Source: an uncultured Pseudomonadota bacterium (GTDB lineage Bacteria; Pseudomonadota; Gammaproteobacteria; Burkholderiales; SG8-39). Taken from it: a DNA stretch of 64,000 nucleotides. The DNA lies in the NCBI GenBank assembly GCA_903921325.1, contig CAIXPL010000037.1:186001-250000 (forward strand), in the 5' to 3' direction. Shown here in pieces: positions 16,101 through 24,203 of the stretch (position 1 is its first letter; each line of letters begins with the position of its first letter). The notes under the pieces are model-generated. The model was not told the origin of the DNA, did no database searches, and saw nothing but the letters and a program-made list of their open reading frames with translations. The translations under genes and the position numbers were made by a program.

Positions 16101-18200
16101 GTCGGGCTGGTGGGTAAATTCAATACCGATTATGGCAATGCACCCACTGCCAGGGATACCAACTTCACTGGCACCGGGGGCACCACCACGCTGTACTACA
16201 CCCAGTATTGGCCCACTCACTGGGTCGGAGACTTGGTCTCGCAGCAGGCCACCGTCAATGTGACCTCTGCCACGCCGGTGGTGGTGTCAAGCGCAAACTC
16301 GGTCAGCGCCGGTGCGCAGTTGCGCAGTCGCATCGTGTATGACGCGTCGAGCGGCCTGTGGTGCGATGACCGCACCCTGAAAGTTATGGTCGGCAGTGCA
16401 AGCTACGACTTGAAATGGAATACACCCACTAAGTCAGGGGCGACCTGTAGTGCGGGCTCCGCCGGGTCGGCTTTGCCGGCAGCGGCGACCGGGTCGGTAA
16501 ATCTTCAAACCGCGCTGTCGGGCACGGCGTTCAACCAGGGTCTGGATGCGGGTGCGCTGGTGAACTGGATACGTGGATCGCGCCTGAACGAAGCCGGATC
16601 GGGGACCACCGCGACCCAGTCATTCCGCAGCCGGGTTGACAGCACCAATGTGTTCCAACCTCTGGGGGATATGGTCAACGCGCAGCCGGTCTACGTGGGC
16701 AAAGTGAGCATGGGGTACATGGACAGCGGCTATTCAAGTTTCGCGGGCTCGCGTCCGCGGACGGGCCGGCTTTATGTGCCCGCCAATGATGGTTTTCTGC
16801 ATTCGTTCGATCCTGTCACTTTGCAGGAAATCTGGGCCGTCATGCCCAGTTCTGTAGCGGCTCAGCTTGCCGTCGAATCGTTGCCATCCTATTCCAGCGG
16901 CCACCAATTCATGCTCGATGGCACGCCGCAGACGAGCGATGTGTATAGCTCTGCAGACGGTACCTGGCACACGATCCTGGTCGGCGGGATGCGCGCTGGC
17001 GGTGCGGTGAGTGGCACCTCGGGGTATTACGCCCTCGACGTCACGTCACCTAGCAGTACGCCAACGCCGCTGTGGGAGTTCCGCCGCAATGCCAGCTCAA
17101 GTGACTGCCCGAACTCAGACTCAATGGGCGATTTCAATCCTGCCCCCGGGTTGTTTGAGAACTGCCAGCTCGGTCTTACCTTCGGCGCGCCGATCATCAC
17201 CAAGCTTTCCACCGGGCAATGGGTTGTGATCGTCGCCTCGGGTTACAACAATCGCGACGGCAAGGGACACGTATTCATTCGTGACGCAATAACCGGGGCG
17301 TCGGTGGCGCGCATCGATGTGGCGAACTGCAGCTCGTGTACTGGCAAGCACAGTGGCGCACTTGAAGTGGGCCTTGCCCAGTTGCGCGAGGTGGTGGTCG
17401 ATGTGTTCTCCAACAACCAGCTTGTTACCCTGTATGGGGGCGATCTCAACGGCAACGTCTGGCGATTTGATATGCGCACCCCGACGAGCGCCTCGACCCT
17501 GAATCCTACGTTGATGGCTACGTTGACAGATCCAAATGGTGGGTCGCAACCAATCACCACACGGCCGGTCGTCTGGACGCTAGGCAACGGTCAGCCGATC
17601 GTGGCCATCGGTACCGGTCAGATGCTGGGTACGCCAGACTTTGCAACGACCCAGGTTCAGTCGCTCTACGGATTGCTGGAGGGTGCCAGAGCAGGTACAG
17701 ATGGTTCGGCGCCGCTCACCCGTTCGACCCTCGCTGCGTACACGACCTCCGGTTGCACAGGTGGGTTTGGTGTTTGCACAAACCAGTCTTCCAGGGGTTC
17801 TGGTACCAGTGGCGGGTTTGTAGTCGATCTGACGGGCACCTACACCGCCGGGGGGAGCACTACGCCGGCAGCCGAGCGCGTAGTCCAGGATCCGTTAATG
17901 GTCGGTAGCGTTCTGGGTGTCTTGGGGTTTGCACCGAGCAATGACCCGTGTCTGCCCGGTGGTCAGGCGTGGGCTTACACGTTCGACGTTGTTGCTGGAA
18001 AGCTGATCGCATCGGCTTCCACCCGAACGGCGGTCACCGCGTCGCCAACGGGCATAAACATGTTCACCGTCAACGGCACACCGATTGTGCAATTTGGCAC
18101 AGGCAACGATGCCACCGGGAATGTCAACAATCAAAGCCAGAACAAACCGATTACTACATTCACGGGTGTGCGTGCCGCGTGGCATTCGCTCGATCAATAG
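13176..18200 (+). CDS. pilY1: Type IV pilus tip/assembly protein PilY1
   Basis: Calcium-dependent pilus tip adhesin and retraction antagonist, exported to the outer surface. 1674 residues. A signal peptide lies at about residues 45-67 (RNSVSALMLTIVAGAASA, then GVSISQYP). A von Willebrand A region begins with LMVLLDNSTSM (MIDAS DxSxS) at about 88. The C-terminal third is the PilY1 beta-propeller: RTGRLYVPANDGFLHSFDP, VASGYNNRDGKGHVF and TLYGGDLNGNVWRFD. The middle is Tyr/Asn/Gly-rich and variable, as in tip adhesins. The 5' start at 13176 has GGGGG upstream; ATG 13308 would give a normal signal peptide and is an alternative. First gene of the pilin operon. Confidence 0.93.
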   Translation: MNGRAYALKCWQICGQMYRQIGLKMCGQEHRPMHARMASAGLAPMRHALRNSVSALMLTIVAGAASAGVSISQYPVFTSSSPPYAPNLMVLLDNSTSMIMEVMPANDYGQPYQYGDGGTGNQVGLFSPACNQLYFNPNSGGAGPDNAYPLPYLPDGSGNQFPQPSFSSAPVDGFAAYLSRSVTPQYSHWGLNYINWANYQAGTLATLAAQYQQGTYNPNLRVDLNTYNLSLIAIPSGYQTLPQSLGAGYYAWTPLTAGQAPNLPYDCTTAAAPLFAQDGVTPLSPPYQWQTTVVSSVRVYGHFGGTFTWVPIATQSASVKNAYARWFSFYRSRINTMKSVLGGALHGIADNSLNAGLLTSTTTSVDATNTTVPGETTGGRVSTYAFMPVTPLDSTGQQTFLNKVYSQIIPNNSLTYLTTGLARLGQYYAGLPSTASTIAGGTLTTGMLDSNGQPDPMIAACQRNFSLVVTDGLYNDWLARLPDAQGNGFGWGTSGGSYFYGDHGSLGTWSWDTPPGVPAYQGPTYGQAPTLGPTNANWVQPFASPQAYKPFDDSFGSFTVSCETSTTGHGIVAGNGTDFLFLSHPSIWGGIWNVATFSVPAAGSSNWGALPPYSTYLWDANGNEVTLGRLQVPAPGYSALMQQYYPGTIGEYWYGSSSQAGFGWSLASNYTWWPSGVNASQNCSNGNSARNSYAATTPFDCFWGNATVTTASGTACSGESCQNATVTVTPYASCYYTAVIPAGSALGKRNDWGVTMLTQSTGNYYVPNSTSSPYLGCTGTTGVSYQVVCSSQLPGQSQVYFRVPNYTHTQDGSGNWTPIIYRYDRSTARSQAVVSNAPNGWTGSLSDVAMYYYENDLRPNMPNDLQPAPIGTSELYDTRTAQHMVTYTMGLGTSGFLTYNSNYMDNAPTFTGPNCDDFCKIVQGTYQWPYSNQGTNQYTTGDWHADDMWHTAVNGRGRYFSAANPAQAAAGIASVVGLVGKFNTDYGNAPTARDTNFTGTGGTTTLYYTQYWPTHWVGDLVSQQATVNVTSATPVVVSSANSVSAGAQLRSRIVYDASSGLWCDDRTLKVMVGSASYDLKWNTPTKSGATCSAGSAGSALPAAATGSVNLQTALSGTAFNQGLDAGALVNWIRGSRLNEAGSGTTATQSFRSRVDSTNVFQPLGDMVNAQPVYVGKVSMGYMDSGYSSFAGSRPRTGRLYVPANDGFLHSFDPVTLQEIWAVMPSSVAAQLAVESLPSYSSGHQFMLDGTPQTSDVYSSADGTWHTILVGGMRAGGAVSGTSGYYALDVTSPSSTPTPLWEFRRNASSSDCPNSDSMGDFNPAPGLFENCQLGLTFGAPIITKLSTGQWVVIVASGYNNRDGKGHVFIRDAITGASVARIDVANCSSCTGKHSGALEVGLAQLREVVVDVFSNNQLVTLYGGDLNGNVWRFDMRTPTSASTLNPTLMATLTDPNGGSQPITTRPVVWTLGNGQPIVAIGTGQMLGTPDFATTQVQSLYGLLEGARAGTDGSAPLTRSTLAAYTTSGCTGGFGVCTNQSSRGSGTSGGFVVDLTGTYTAGGSTTPAAERVVQDPLMVGSVLGVLGFAPSNDPCLPGGQAWAYTFDVVAGKLIASASTRTAVTASPTGINMFTVNGTPIVQFGTGNDATGNVNNQSQNKPITTFTGVRAAWHSLDQ

Positions 18201-18219
18201 ACCGATAAGGAGAGGTGCC

Positions 18220-18732
18220 GTGACCGTAGCTCAGGCAAGATCGCATCGCTGTGCCGGGCACATCTTGAGCCGAAAGAAGGATGGGTGCCCGTCATCGCGA
18301 AACGGTTTCAGCCTGGTTGAGCTGATGATTACGGTCGCCATCATCGCGATACTTGGCAGCATTGCGGTGCCGCAATATATGACCTCCGTTCTGCGCGGTC
18401 GTTTGCCGGTCGGTACGCAGGCCCTTGCCATGTATCAGACGCAGCTGGAGATCTGGTATCAGGATAATCAAACCTATGTCACCTCACCGATCTGCACCGG
18501 CGGTCCGTTTTTGTTGCCGAGCGGGGTAACGGCGGTCAGGGTGATTTTCACGGTGACGGCTGTGTGCACCGCCGTCACGTACACGCTGACCGCGACCGGC
18601 AGTGCATCGATTGGCGGCATGACCTATACGCTCAATAATCAGGGTGTCAAAGGCACGCTGGCCGTGCCAGCAGGATGGCTGTTGCCGGCCGGCACGGCAT
18701 GCTGGATATCCAAACCAGACGGCACATGTTGA
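18220..18732 (+). CDS. pilE: Type IV pilin, PilE-like minor pilin
   Basis: Class III prepilin. GTG start with strong AAGGAGAGG upstream. The leader peptide is long (31 residues, basic, with two Cys) before the PilD site NG^FSLVELMITVAIIAILG, with Glu5 present. The following hydrophobic alpha-helix and a C-terminal Cys pair (ACWISKPDGTC) fit a pilin head with a D-region disulphide. 170 residues. Secreted through the inner membrane into the pilus. Overlaps fimT by seven bases. The leader length is unusual; if a later start is used none with a ribosome site is evident. Confidence 0.88.
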   Translation: MTVAQARSHRCAGHILSRKKDGCPSSRNGFSLVELMITVAIIAILGSIAVPQYMTSVLRGRLPVGTQALAMYQTQLEIWYQDNQTYVTSPICTGGPFLLPSGVTAVRVIFTVTAVCTAVTYTLTATGSASIGGMTYTLNNQGVKGTLAVPAGWLLPAGTACWISKPDGTC

Positions 18733-19361
18733 TCCTCCAGCGCGGACTGAGCCTGATCGAAGTGTTGATCGCTTTGGCGATTGTGGCGATTGGCTTGGCC
18801 ATCGGTGGACCCGATCTCGGGGTGTACATGGTCAATAACAAGGCGCGCTCGCTCGCCAGTTCCTTTTTGAATGGCCTGCAGCTTGCGCGCACGACGGCCA
18901 TCGCCCGCAATCGCCCGATGGTCCTCTACCAGGGAACAGGCCCCGCCAATGCATTGACCGGACTGGTAGCAATCTCCACCACGGGGGCAGACTGGGCGGT
19001 GCTTGACAGCGATCCGGCCGGGGTGGTGGCGCCGCAGACTGCACTGGTTGCCACCGACAGCGGCAGGAACGGCGGCGCAGCAGCGACCACGACGGTGACC
19101 CCATTGACACCGTTAGCCTACGGCGGGCAGGTCGAATTTAACGGCCTCGGACTGCCACTCGGAATGGTGGGCGGCGCGTTTACGCCACTGGCTGCCACGC
19201 TACAGATCAACTTTCAGCCAACGGCGATGCCCGGCAACGGTGGTGGCACGTGCGCGGCACCGACGGCGGGCTATCATTGCTATGCCGTGACCATCAGGAC
19301 GACGGGTCAGGTACGGATGTGCGCACCGGATGTTGCCGCGCCCGATCCAAGGGCGTGTTGA
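18726..19361 (+). CDS. fimT: Minor pseudopilin FimT/GspH family
   Basis: Prepilin with a seven-residue leader and cleavage at RG^LSLIEVLIALAIVAIGLA (Glu5 present). 211 residues. The globular part has the GspH/FimT features ARTTAIARNRPMVLYQG and late GTCAAPTAGYHCYAVTI with Cys residues near the end. FimT-type pilins prime the pilus tip and in some species bind DNA for uptake. ATG 18726 overlaps the pilE stop. One base separates it from pilV. Confidence 0.85.
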   Translation: MLILQRGLSLIEVLIALAIVAIGLAIGGPDLGVYMVNNKARSLASSFLNGLQLARTTAIARNRPMVLYQGTGPANALTGLVAISTTGADWAVLDSDPAGVVAPQTALVATDSGRNGGAAATTTVTPLTPLAYGGQVEFNGLGLPLGMVGGAFTPLAATLQINFQPTAMPGNGGGTCAAPTAGYHCYAVTIRTTGQVRMCAPDVAAPDPRAC

Positions 19362-19362
19362 C

Positions 19363-19956
19363 ATGAGTAATGTGCAGTTTTATGCCATTGGAATGCATGG
19401 CGTCATCACTCGCACGGCGGGACGCGAGCAACGCGGTTTTACACTGATCGAAGCGATGGTGGCGATGTTGATTTTTTCAATCGGCATCCTCGCGCTGGTG
19501 GGTATGTATACCGTGTCGGTCAATGCCAGCCGCGACGGTCAATACCGGATCGAGGCAATTAACTTCGCCTCGCAGATCATCCAGACGATTCAATCCGAAG
19601 TATGCATGCAGGCGACTTGCCCGCCGACTGCCGGTCTGGGAGCGACATCTGGCGTGGTAAACGCTACAGACTTTCAGCTGTTCAGGCATGCCGGTGGGGC
19701 GCCCTGCGTAGGTCCGATCGCGGTACCCTCCACCAAGCCAGCGGTGCTTAATTGGATCGCTCAAGTGCAGGCTGCCGGGACGAGCGGGTTGCCGGGTTCT
19801 CTCACCCCGGGTTACCAACAAATTGACACGACTTTGACCGCACTTTTTCCGGGGGTTAACCTCTACACGGTGACCGTGACCGTCTGCTGGATGGCACCCG
19901 ACGATACCCTTCCTCATCAGCAATCGGTCGTAGGTTATGTCATCCCGCGGTTGTGA
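19363..19956 (+). CDS. pilV: Type IV pilus minor pilin PilV
   Basis: 197-residue prepilin with a 25-residue leader and PilD site RG^FTLIEAMVAMLIFSIGILA; the PilV pattern (MVAMLIFSIGILALVGMY) and late YTVTVTVCW support the name. Part of the tip-priming complex with PilW, PilX, FimT and PilY1. The last 22 codons are duplicated in the spacer to pilW at offset 77 with about 79 percent identity. Confidence 0.9.
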   Translation: MSNVQFYAIGMHGVITRTAGREQRGFTLIEAMVAMLIFSIGILALVGMYTVSVNASRDGQYRIEAINFASQIIQTIQSEVCMQATCPPTAGLGATSGVVNATDFQLFRHAGGAPCVGPIAVPSTKPAVLNWIAQVQAAGTSGLPGSLTPGYQQIDTTLTALFPGVNLYTVTVTVCWMAPDDTLPHQQSVVGYVIPRL

Positions 19957-20018
19957 CCGTCTGCTAGTGGACAACCGGTGATCCTCCCCTTCATCAGAAA
20001 TCGGTCGTGGGTTATGTC
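19876..20018 (+). repeat. Tandem duplication of the pilV 3' end (offset 77)
   Basis: Copy 1 is 19876-19941 inside pilV; copy 2 is 19953-20018 between pilV and pilW. They match at about 52 of 66 bases, with GTGACCGTCTGCT and ATCGGTCGT blocks identical. Copy 2 keeps the reading frame pattern VTVC-stop ... LHQKSVVGYV against VTVCWMAP ... PHQQSVVGYV. Its frame ends at TGA 20022-20024, overlapping the pilW ATG 20014 by 11 bases. An in-frame TAG at 19965 interrupts what would be a GTGA-initiated bridging ORF. Confidence 0.9.
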
Positions 20019-21210
20019 TATTGAACGCGCACGAGGATTCAGTCTCTTCGAAGTGATGATCGCTTTGTTGATCGCCACGATCAGCAGCGTGGTGATCTTC
20101 CAGGTTCTCTCGTTGGCAGAATCGCGCAAGCGATCGGTAACTTCTGGAAGTGATGCCCAGGTGCAGGGCAACCTCGCGTTGTATGCGCTATCAAAAGATC
20201 TGTACGATTCCGGCTGGGGAATGCAGGGGCTTTCAACGATTCATTCGGCTGCCATGGGCTGCCCGCTGTCCGACCGCGGGATAGTGCAAACCTTCATACC
20301 GCTTTACCAGGCCTACGCGATTGACGGTGGCAATGACGCGCTGGGACGACCGTACCCTGATTCGCTGATGATCATGGAAAGCAGCAGTGGCACCCTGAGC
20401 GGGCCGGTGCAATATCTGGTTGGAACGGGCACCACAAAAACGACCCTCTTTAGTGTTGCCGGATTCAGCGTGGGGGACTTTATCGTCGCAGTGGATACTC
20501 CAGTAGCACCCATACCGACCCGTTGCGCCATGGCACAGCTCACTGCAGTCCCCGCTACACCGGGCAGCACATTGACGCACACAGACATGACTGCGGCGGG
20601 ACTGGGTGCAAACGGCGTATTGATTGATTTTGGCGCAACGCCGCGTATTGGACTATGGAGTGTTGCCGGGGCGGGATTCTTGCAATACGCCCCCTTCTCG
20701 TTTGCCGTGGCGGCGCCGGCAACCTTGCAGGCGTCTTTTCCGGTGGGCAACAGTGTGGCCGACGGGATCGTGAATATGCAGATTCAACTGGGTTGCGACA
20801 ACAATAACGATGGGGTCATCAATGATGCGACCGAATGGTTTGACCCGGGTGTAGCCGGTGGTTGTGCGTTTTATGCCAATTCCACGCTCTATTCCCAGTT
20901 GCTGGCTGTCAGGATAATCCTGCTCGCACGCAGTGCGGAACTGGAAAGCGCCGGCGTGTACTACTGCGGCGCCGCACCCGCGAATAATACCCCGGGCGCA
21001 TCCGTGGCCACCATTGCCGAAGCTAATCGTCCAGCGCTGCCGGTGACGATTCCCGGTACGCCCCTAATTGGGACGCAATTTCACATTGGCGACAATGTGA
21101 GCGTGCTCAATCCCGACACCGCGATGGGAACCTGTAATACCGGTAACCCGGCTGACTGGCACAACTACCGCTATCGCACCTATGTCACCACGGTCAGTCT
21201 GCACCAGTGA
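20014..21210 (+). CDS. pilW: Type IV pilus minor pilin PilW
   Basis: 398-residue prepilin; leader MSIERARG then FSLFEVMIALLIATISSVV with Glu5, the PilW-type long minor pilin (GspJ-like role in tip complex). QVQGNLALYALSKDLYDSGWG matches the PilW helix continuation, and LLAVRIILLARS in the late domain is typical. ATG 20014 chosen because it gives a normal seven-residue leader; the GTG at 19978 is in frame. The start lies inside the duplicated pilV tail. The last codons are echoed just after its st op. Confidence 0.9.
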   Translation: MSIERARGFSLFEVMIALLIATISSVVIFQVLSLAESRKRSVTSGSDAQVQGNLALYALSKDLYDSGWGMQGLSTIHSAAMGCPLSDRGIVQTFIPLYQAYAIDGGNDALGRPYPDSLMIMESSSGTLSGPVQYLVGTGTTKTTLFSVAGFSVGDFIVAVDTPVAPIPTRCAMAQLTAVPATPGSTLTHTDMTAAGLGANGVLIDFGATPRIGLWSVAGAGFLQYAPFSFAVAAPATLQASFPVGNSVADGIVNMQIQLGCDNNNDGVINDATEWFDPGVAGGCAFYANSTLYSQLLAVRIILLARSAELESAGVYYCGAAPANNTPGASVATIAEANRPALPVTIPGTPLIGTQFHIGDNVSVLNPDTAMGTCNTGNPADWHNYRYRTYVTTVSLHQ

Positions 21211-21240
21211 TGCACCGTGGTCGCTTTGACATTGAACTGA
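21211..21240 (+). repeat. In-frame echo of the pilW 3' end
   Basis: After the pilW TGA the same frame reads ACC GTG GTC GCT TTG ACA TTG AAC TGA against the gene's own ACC ACG GTC AGT CTG CAC CAG TGA. One codon (ACA) is inserted. Peptides are TVVALTLN-stop and TTVSLHQ-stop. Moderate, short match. Confidence 0.5.
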
Positions 21241-21257
21241 GATTCAAAGGAGGTACG

Positions 21258-21902
21258 ATGAATATGACGACACACAAGCTGCGGCTACGGACTCGTCGCT
21301 TCGGTGCGCGCCGGCAAAAAGGAGTGGTCCTGCTGATTTCGATGATCGTCCTGGTAGCCCTGTCGCTCGCCGGTATTGCGTTGATGAATTCTGTGACATC
21401 CGGCATTCTCGTCGCCGGTAATCTGGGCAACCGCCGGGCCACGCTGCTGAGCGCAACTGTCGCGATGGAGACGGCGTGGGGTTTCCTTACGACCAATGCG
21501 GATCCCACGATAAACGGCGTACTGTTGACGGACTCGCAGGCCAATGGTTATTACGCTTTTTGGGGTGGCGTGCCGTCGCCCGACAATCCGGCAGATGTCA
21601 CCGGGAAAATCGTGACGACACCGCCGTTGAACGGTATTTGGAAGACGCTGGTCCTTCCGCCCGGCTATCCCACGGTGAAATATGTAATCAACCGGATGTG
21701 CGACCCTGCCCTGCTAGCTTTCATACCCCCAACGTTAATGTTCCCGCCAAACTATTGGAACAGTTGCAGCATCGCGCCAACCGCGACCAAACCGGTTTAT
21801 CCCAACACGGTCTTAAATACCTTACCGCCATTCATGTACCGCATCACCGCAGTGGTTCAGAAAGGTACTGGCTACAGTGCAGTACAGACAATGTTCTATT
21901 GA
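21258..21902 (+). CDS. pilX: Type IV pilus minor pilin PilX
   Basis: 214 residues; basic leader then QKGVVLLISMIVLVALSLAG, the PilX N-terminal helix (Glu5 absent as is common in PilX/GspK-like pilins), and VAGNLGNRRATLLSATVAME. ATG 21258 follows a perfect AAAGGAGGT. The frame also extends upstream to a GTG at 21207 that overlaps the pilW stop as GTGA. Caps the pilus tip with PilV, PilW and PilY1. Confidence 0.9.
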   Translation: MNMTTHKLRLRTRRFGARRQKGVVLLISMIVLVALSLAGIALMNSVTSGILVAGNLGNRRATLLSATVAMETAWGFLTTNADPTINGVLLTDSQANGYYAFWGGVPSPDNPADVTGKIVTTPPLNGIWKTLVLPPGYPTVKYVINRMCDPALLAFIPPTLMFPPNYWNSCSIAPTATKPVYPNTVLNTLPPFMYRITAVVQKGTGYSAVQTMFY

Positions 21903-21916
21903 TCCTCAGTGCTTGC

Positions 21917-22828
21917 ATGGTACCGGGGGGGGACGTGGCAATCGTGCCGTCGGGCGATTCCCGGCCGGCAGCACCCTGGGTGTGGCCGCTGTCTCTCCTG
22001 CTGCATGTCGCGTTGCTGTTCCTGTTGCCTTCACTTCCGATCAGCCGGGGTGGTGCCGGCCGGCAGGATGAAATCACGGTGCAACTTGAAGGTTTGCGCT
22101 CGACCGGGCGTAAAGTCCCTGGCACTACCGTAGTTGACCGCGCGGTGGCTGACCGAGCGCAGGTTGACCAGGCAGCGATCAATCGACCGGTGATAGTCGG
22201 TGGTTCGCCTACCAGTCGCCCCGGTGCGCCCTCGCCCACGATGAGACCGACTGAACCGACCGGACCGAACCGGTCTGAACCCGCGCCGGCCGAACGCGCA
22301 TCGGGCGATCTCGGTTTGGCCAGAGATCAGCGGGTTCAATCGATGCTTCCAACCGACGACCAGCGGCATGTCGGCGGTCTGCCCTCAGACCAGAGCCCCA
22401 TCGCCGGCCTTGGGGTGGTTCTGGCAAGAGCGCTCGATAGCGTTCCCATCCCGCCCTTGGACGGCCTGCCCATGATCAACGATTGGCCACCTGGAATGCG
22501 CGTGCGGGCTCGGGTGTTGCTGCAACCCGATGGCCGCGCAGAGTCCGTTGAAATTCTCTTCGGCTCCGGGATTGTTGCCCTCGATGAGCTGATTCGAAGG
22601 GAGTTGCTCAAAGGGCCTTACAGCATGCCGCGGCAACAGGGGCGCCCGGTGGCAACCCAGATCGACTACGTGATTGAAGGGCCACAATTGCCGGCAGTCA
22701 TGATGCCCGGGCCTGGCGGCAAGCACCCGCCAGGCGGATGGGGGCCGCCCGGCAGTCCCTTGCTCGGACCGCCACCGACACGCGTGTATGCAAGGCCTGA
22801 TATCTCGGAATTACCCGTCCGGCAGTGA
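21917..22828 (+). CDS. TonB-like protein at the end of the pilin operon
   Basis: About 303 residues. One N-terminal membrane anchor (VWPLSLLLHVALLFLLPSLP), a Pro/Arg-rich periplasmic linker, then a C-terminal domain with RARVLLQPDGRAESVEILFG and ALDELIRRELLK that resembles the TonB C-terminal fold. The far C-terminus is Pro/Gly-rich (GPGGKHPPGGWGPPG). The start is uncertain: TTG 21899 overlaps the pilX stop as TTGA, ATG 21917 has no ribosome site, GTG 21935 follows a run of eight G. No exbBD nearby. A pilus-associated role is only suggested by position. Confidence 0.65.
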   Translation: MVPGGDVAIVPSGDSRPAAPWVWPLSLLLHVALLFLLPSLPISRGGAGRQDEITVQLEGLRSTGRKVPGTTVVDRAVADRAQVDQAAINRPVIVGGSPTSRPGAPSPTMRPTEPTGPNRSEPAPAERASGDLGLARDQRVQSMLPTDDQRHVGGLPSDQSPIAGLGVVLARALDSVPIPPLDGLPMINDWPPGMRVRARVLLQPDGRAESVEILFGSGIVALDELIRRELLKGPYSMPRQQGRPVATQIDYVIEGPQLPAVMMPGPGGKHPPGGWGPPGSPLLGPPPTRVYARPDISELPVRQ

Positions 22829-22867
22829 TGCAGTCGCCGCACGGCCAGCGCCGGTCTCTGGCACTGA
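22829..22867 (+). repeat. Possible echo of the TonB-like gene end
   Basis: Thirteen codons after the stop, in frame, a second TGA follows. CTC TGG CAC TGA matches the gene's GTC CGG CAG TGA at 9 of 12 bases at a 39-base period, but upstream similarity is poor. Listed as a weak case only. Confidence 0.25.
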
Positions 22868-22871
22868 CTTT

Positions 22872-22937
22872 TTAGCCCCACATAGCGTAGGGCACGTCGA
22901 CACCACCATGATATTTTTGATCGCTTTCAGGCCGTGT
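22872..22937 (-). repeat. In-frame echo of the last 22 codons of the MetE-like gene
   Basis: The gene stop TAG (22940-22938) is followed in the same frame by 21 sense codons and TAA. The last 12 codons match base for base at about 25 of 36, with TAGCCCCA- and CACGTCGAC-type blocks at identical spacing. Peptides: VVDVAHDVWG-stop in the gene and GVDVPYAMWG-stop in the echo. Read-through of the first stop would add a 21-residue near-repeat of the C-terminus. Confidence 0.7.
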
Positions 22938-24056
22938 CTAGCCCCAGACGTCGTGGGCCACGTCGACTACCTGCTTGAGTTTCGCCCACTGGTCGTCCGC
23001 GGTCACCTTGTTGCCTTCGATGGTGCTTGAGAATCCGCATTGCGGACTGAGGGCAAGCTGATCCAGTGGCACGATGCGCGCGGCTTCCTCAATCCGGCGA
23101 CGAATCGAAGCGTTTGTTTCCAGCTGCGGCACTTTGCTCGACACCAGCCCGAGCACGACCAACGGCCCTCTGGGCATGAAGCGCAAGGGTTTGAAGTCAC
23201 CCGCCCGTGCCGTGTCGTATTCGAGAAAGAAGCCGTCCACCTTCACTTCATTGAACAGCACTTCGGCCACCGGGTCGTAGCCGCCTTCGGCCAACCACGC
23301 ACTTTGATTGTTGCCGCGACAGATGTGAATGCACACCTTCATGTCAGCCGGCCGATCGGCGATGGCGGCATTGAGCAGCCGGGCGTAGGTATGCGTGAGC
23401 TGATCGGGGTCCTCACCGATGTTTTGCCGCACCTGCTCGCGCAGCGCCGGGTCGCACAGGTAGGCGAAATTGGTTTCATCGATCTGCAGATAGCGGCAGC
23501 CGGCCGCGGCCATGTCCTTGATTTCTTCGCTGTAGACGCGCGCCAGATCAGCGAAAAACGCATCCATGTCCGGATAGGCCGCCCGGTCAACCGCGGCACG
23601 GCCGCCGCGGAAATGCAGAATCGTGGGTGAAGGAATGGTTTGCTTGGCGGTCACGCGGGTGACCGACTGCACGAATTTGAAATGATCGACGAAGATTGGA
23701 TGCGGGCGGCTCAGGCGCCCTTCAATGCGAAGACCGGGCGGTGCGACCTCGGTATCGCCTTCTGTCGTATGAAAGCGCACCTTGATCTGCGAGGGCACCG
23801 AGCGCACGTTGGCGAATTGGCGGATGAAATCCATATGCCATTCACGGCGGCGGAACTCGCCGTCGGTCGCCAGTTTGAAACCAAGGTCTTCCTGCCGATG
23901 CACCGCCTCGCGTATCGCGTCATCCTCCACGCGAGTGAGCGCTTCGGCAGTGAGCTCACCGCGCTCGCGCGCGGCGCGGGCCTGAGTGAGTGCCGCCGGA
24001 CGCAGCAGGCTGCCGACATGATCGGCTCTGAAAGGGGGGTCGCTGCGTTCAGCCAT
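22938..24056 (-). CDS. Cobalamin-independent methionine synthase-like protein (MetE C-domain family)
   Basis: 372-residue stand-alone MetE C-terminal-domain relative (YxjG/YxjH type), (beta/alpha)8 barrel. Seen: RADHVGSLLRPAAL, LATDGEFRRREWHMDF, IPSPTILHFRGGR, YLQIDETNFAYLCDP, CIHICRGNNQS (zinc-ligand His/Cys region) and late LALSPQCGFSS with the zinc Cys. The family transfers a methyl group to homocysteine or other thiols; the true donor is often unknown. ATG 24056 follows AGGAG. It lies downstream of nirD on the same strand after a 147-base gap. Its 3' end is duplicated. Confidence 0.85.
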   Translation of the reverse strand: MAERSDPPFRADHVGSLLRPAALTQARAARERGELTAEALTRVEDDAIREAVHRQEDLGFKLATDGEFRRREWHMDFIRQFANVRSVPSQIKVRFHTTEGDTEVAPPGLRIEGRLSRPHPIFVDHFKFVQSVTRVTAKQTIPSPTILHFRGGRAAVDRAAYPDMDAFFADLARVYSEEIKDMAAAGCRYLQIDETNFAYLCDPALREQVRQNIGEDPDQLTHTYARLLNAAIADRPADMKVCIHICRGNNQSAWLAEGGYDPVAEVLFNEVKVDGFFLEYDTARAGDFKPLRFMPRGPLVVLGLVSSKVPQLETNASIRRRIEEAARIVPLDQLALSPQCGFSSTIEGNKVTADDQWAKLKQVVDVAHDVWG

Positions 24057-24203
24057 ATGCGCTCCTGGTCTGTTATGCACACGCGAAGGTGTTGTCTGTG
24101 CACATCTTTTATCCAAGATGGCTCTTGACGTCAACTGACATCGGTTGCGCGCCATAACGACACCCACCTTGATATTCAAGCTGCGCTGGTGGCGATGTTG
24201 GCT

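Noticed and set aside
18172..18250. Possible echo of the pilY1 end in the pilE leader
   Set aside because: GTGCCG and GCTC recur but with gaps and little else.
24057..24203. Possible echo of the nirD end before the MetE-like gene
   Set aside because: Only about 20 of 45 bases match at the best offset.
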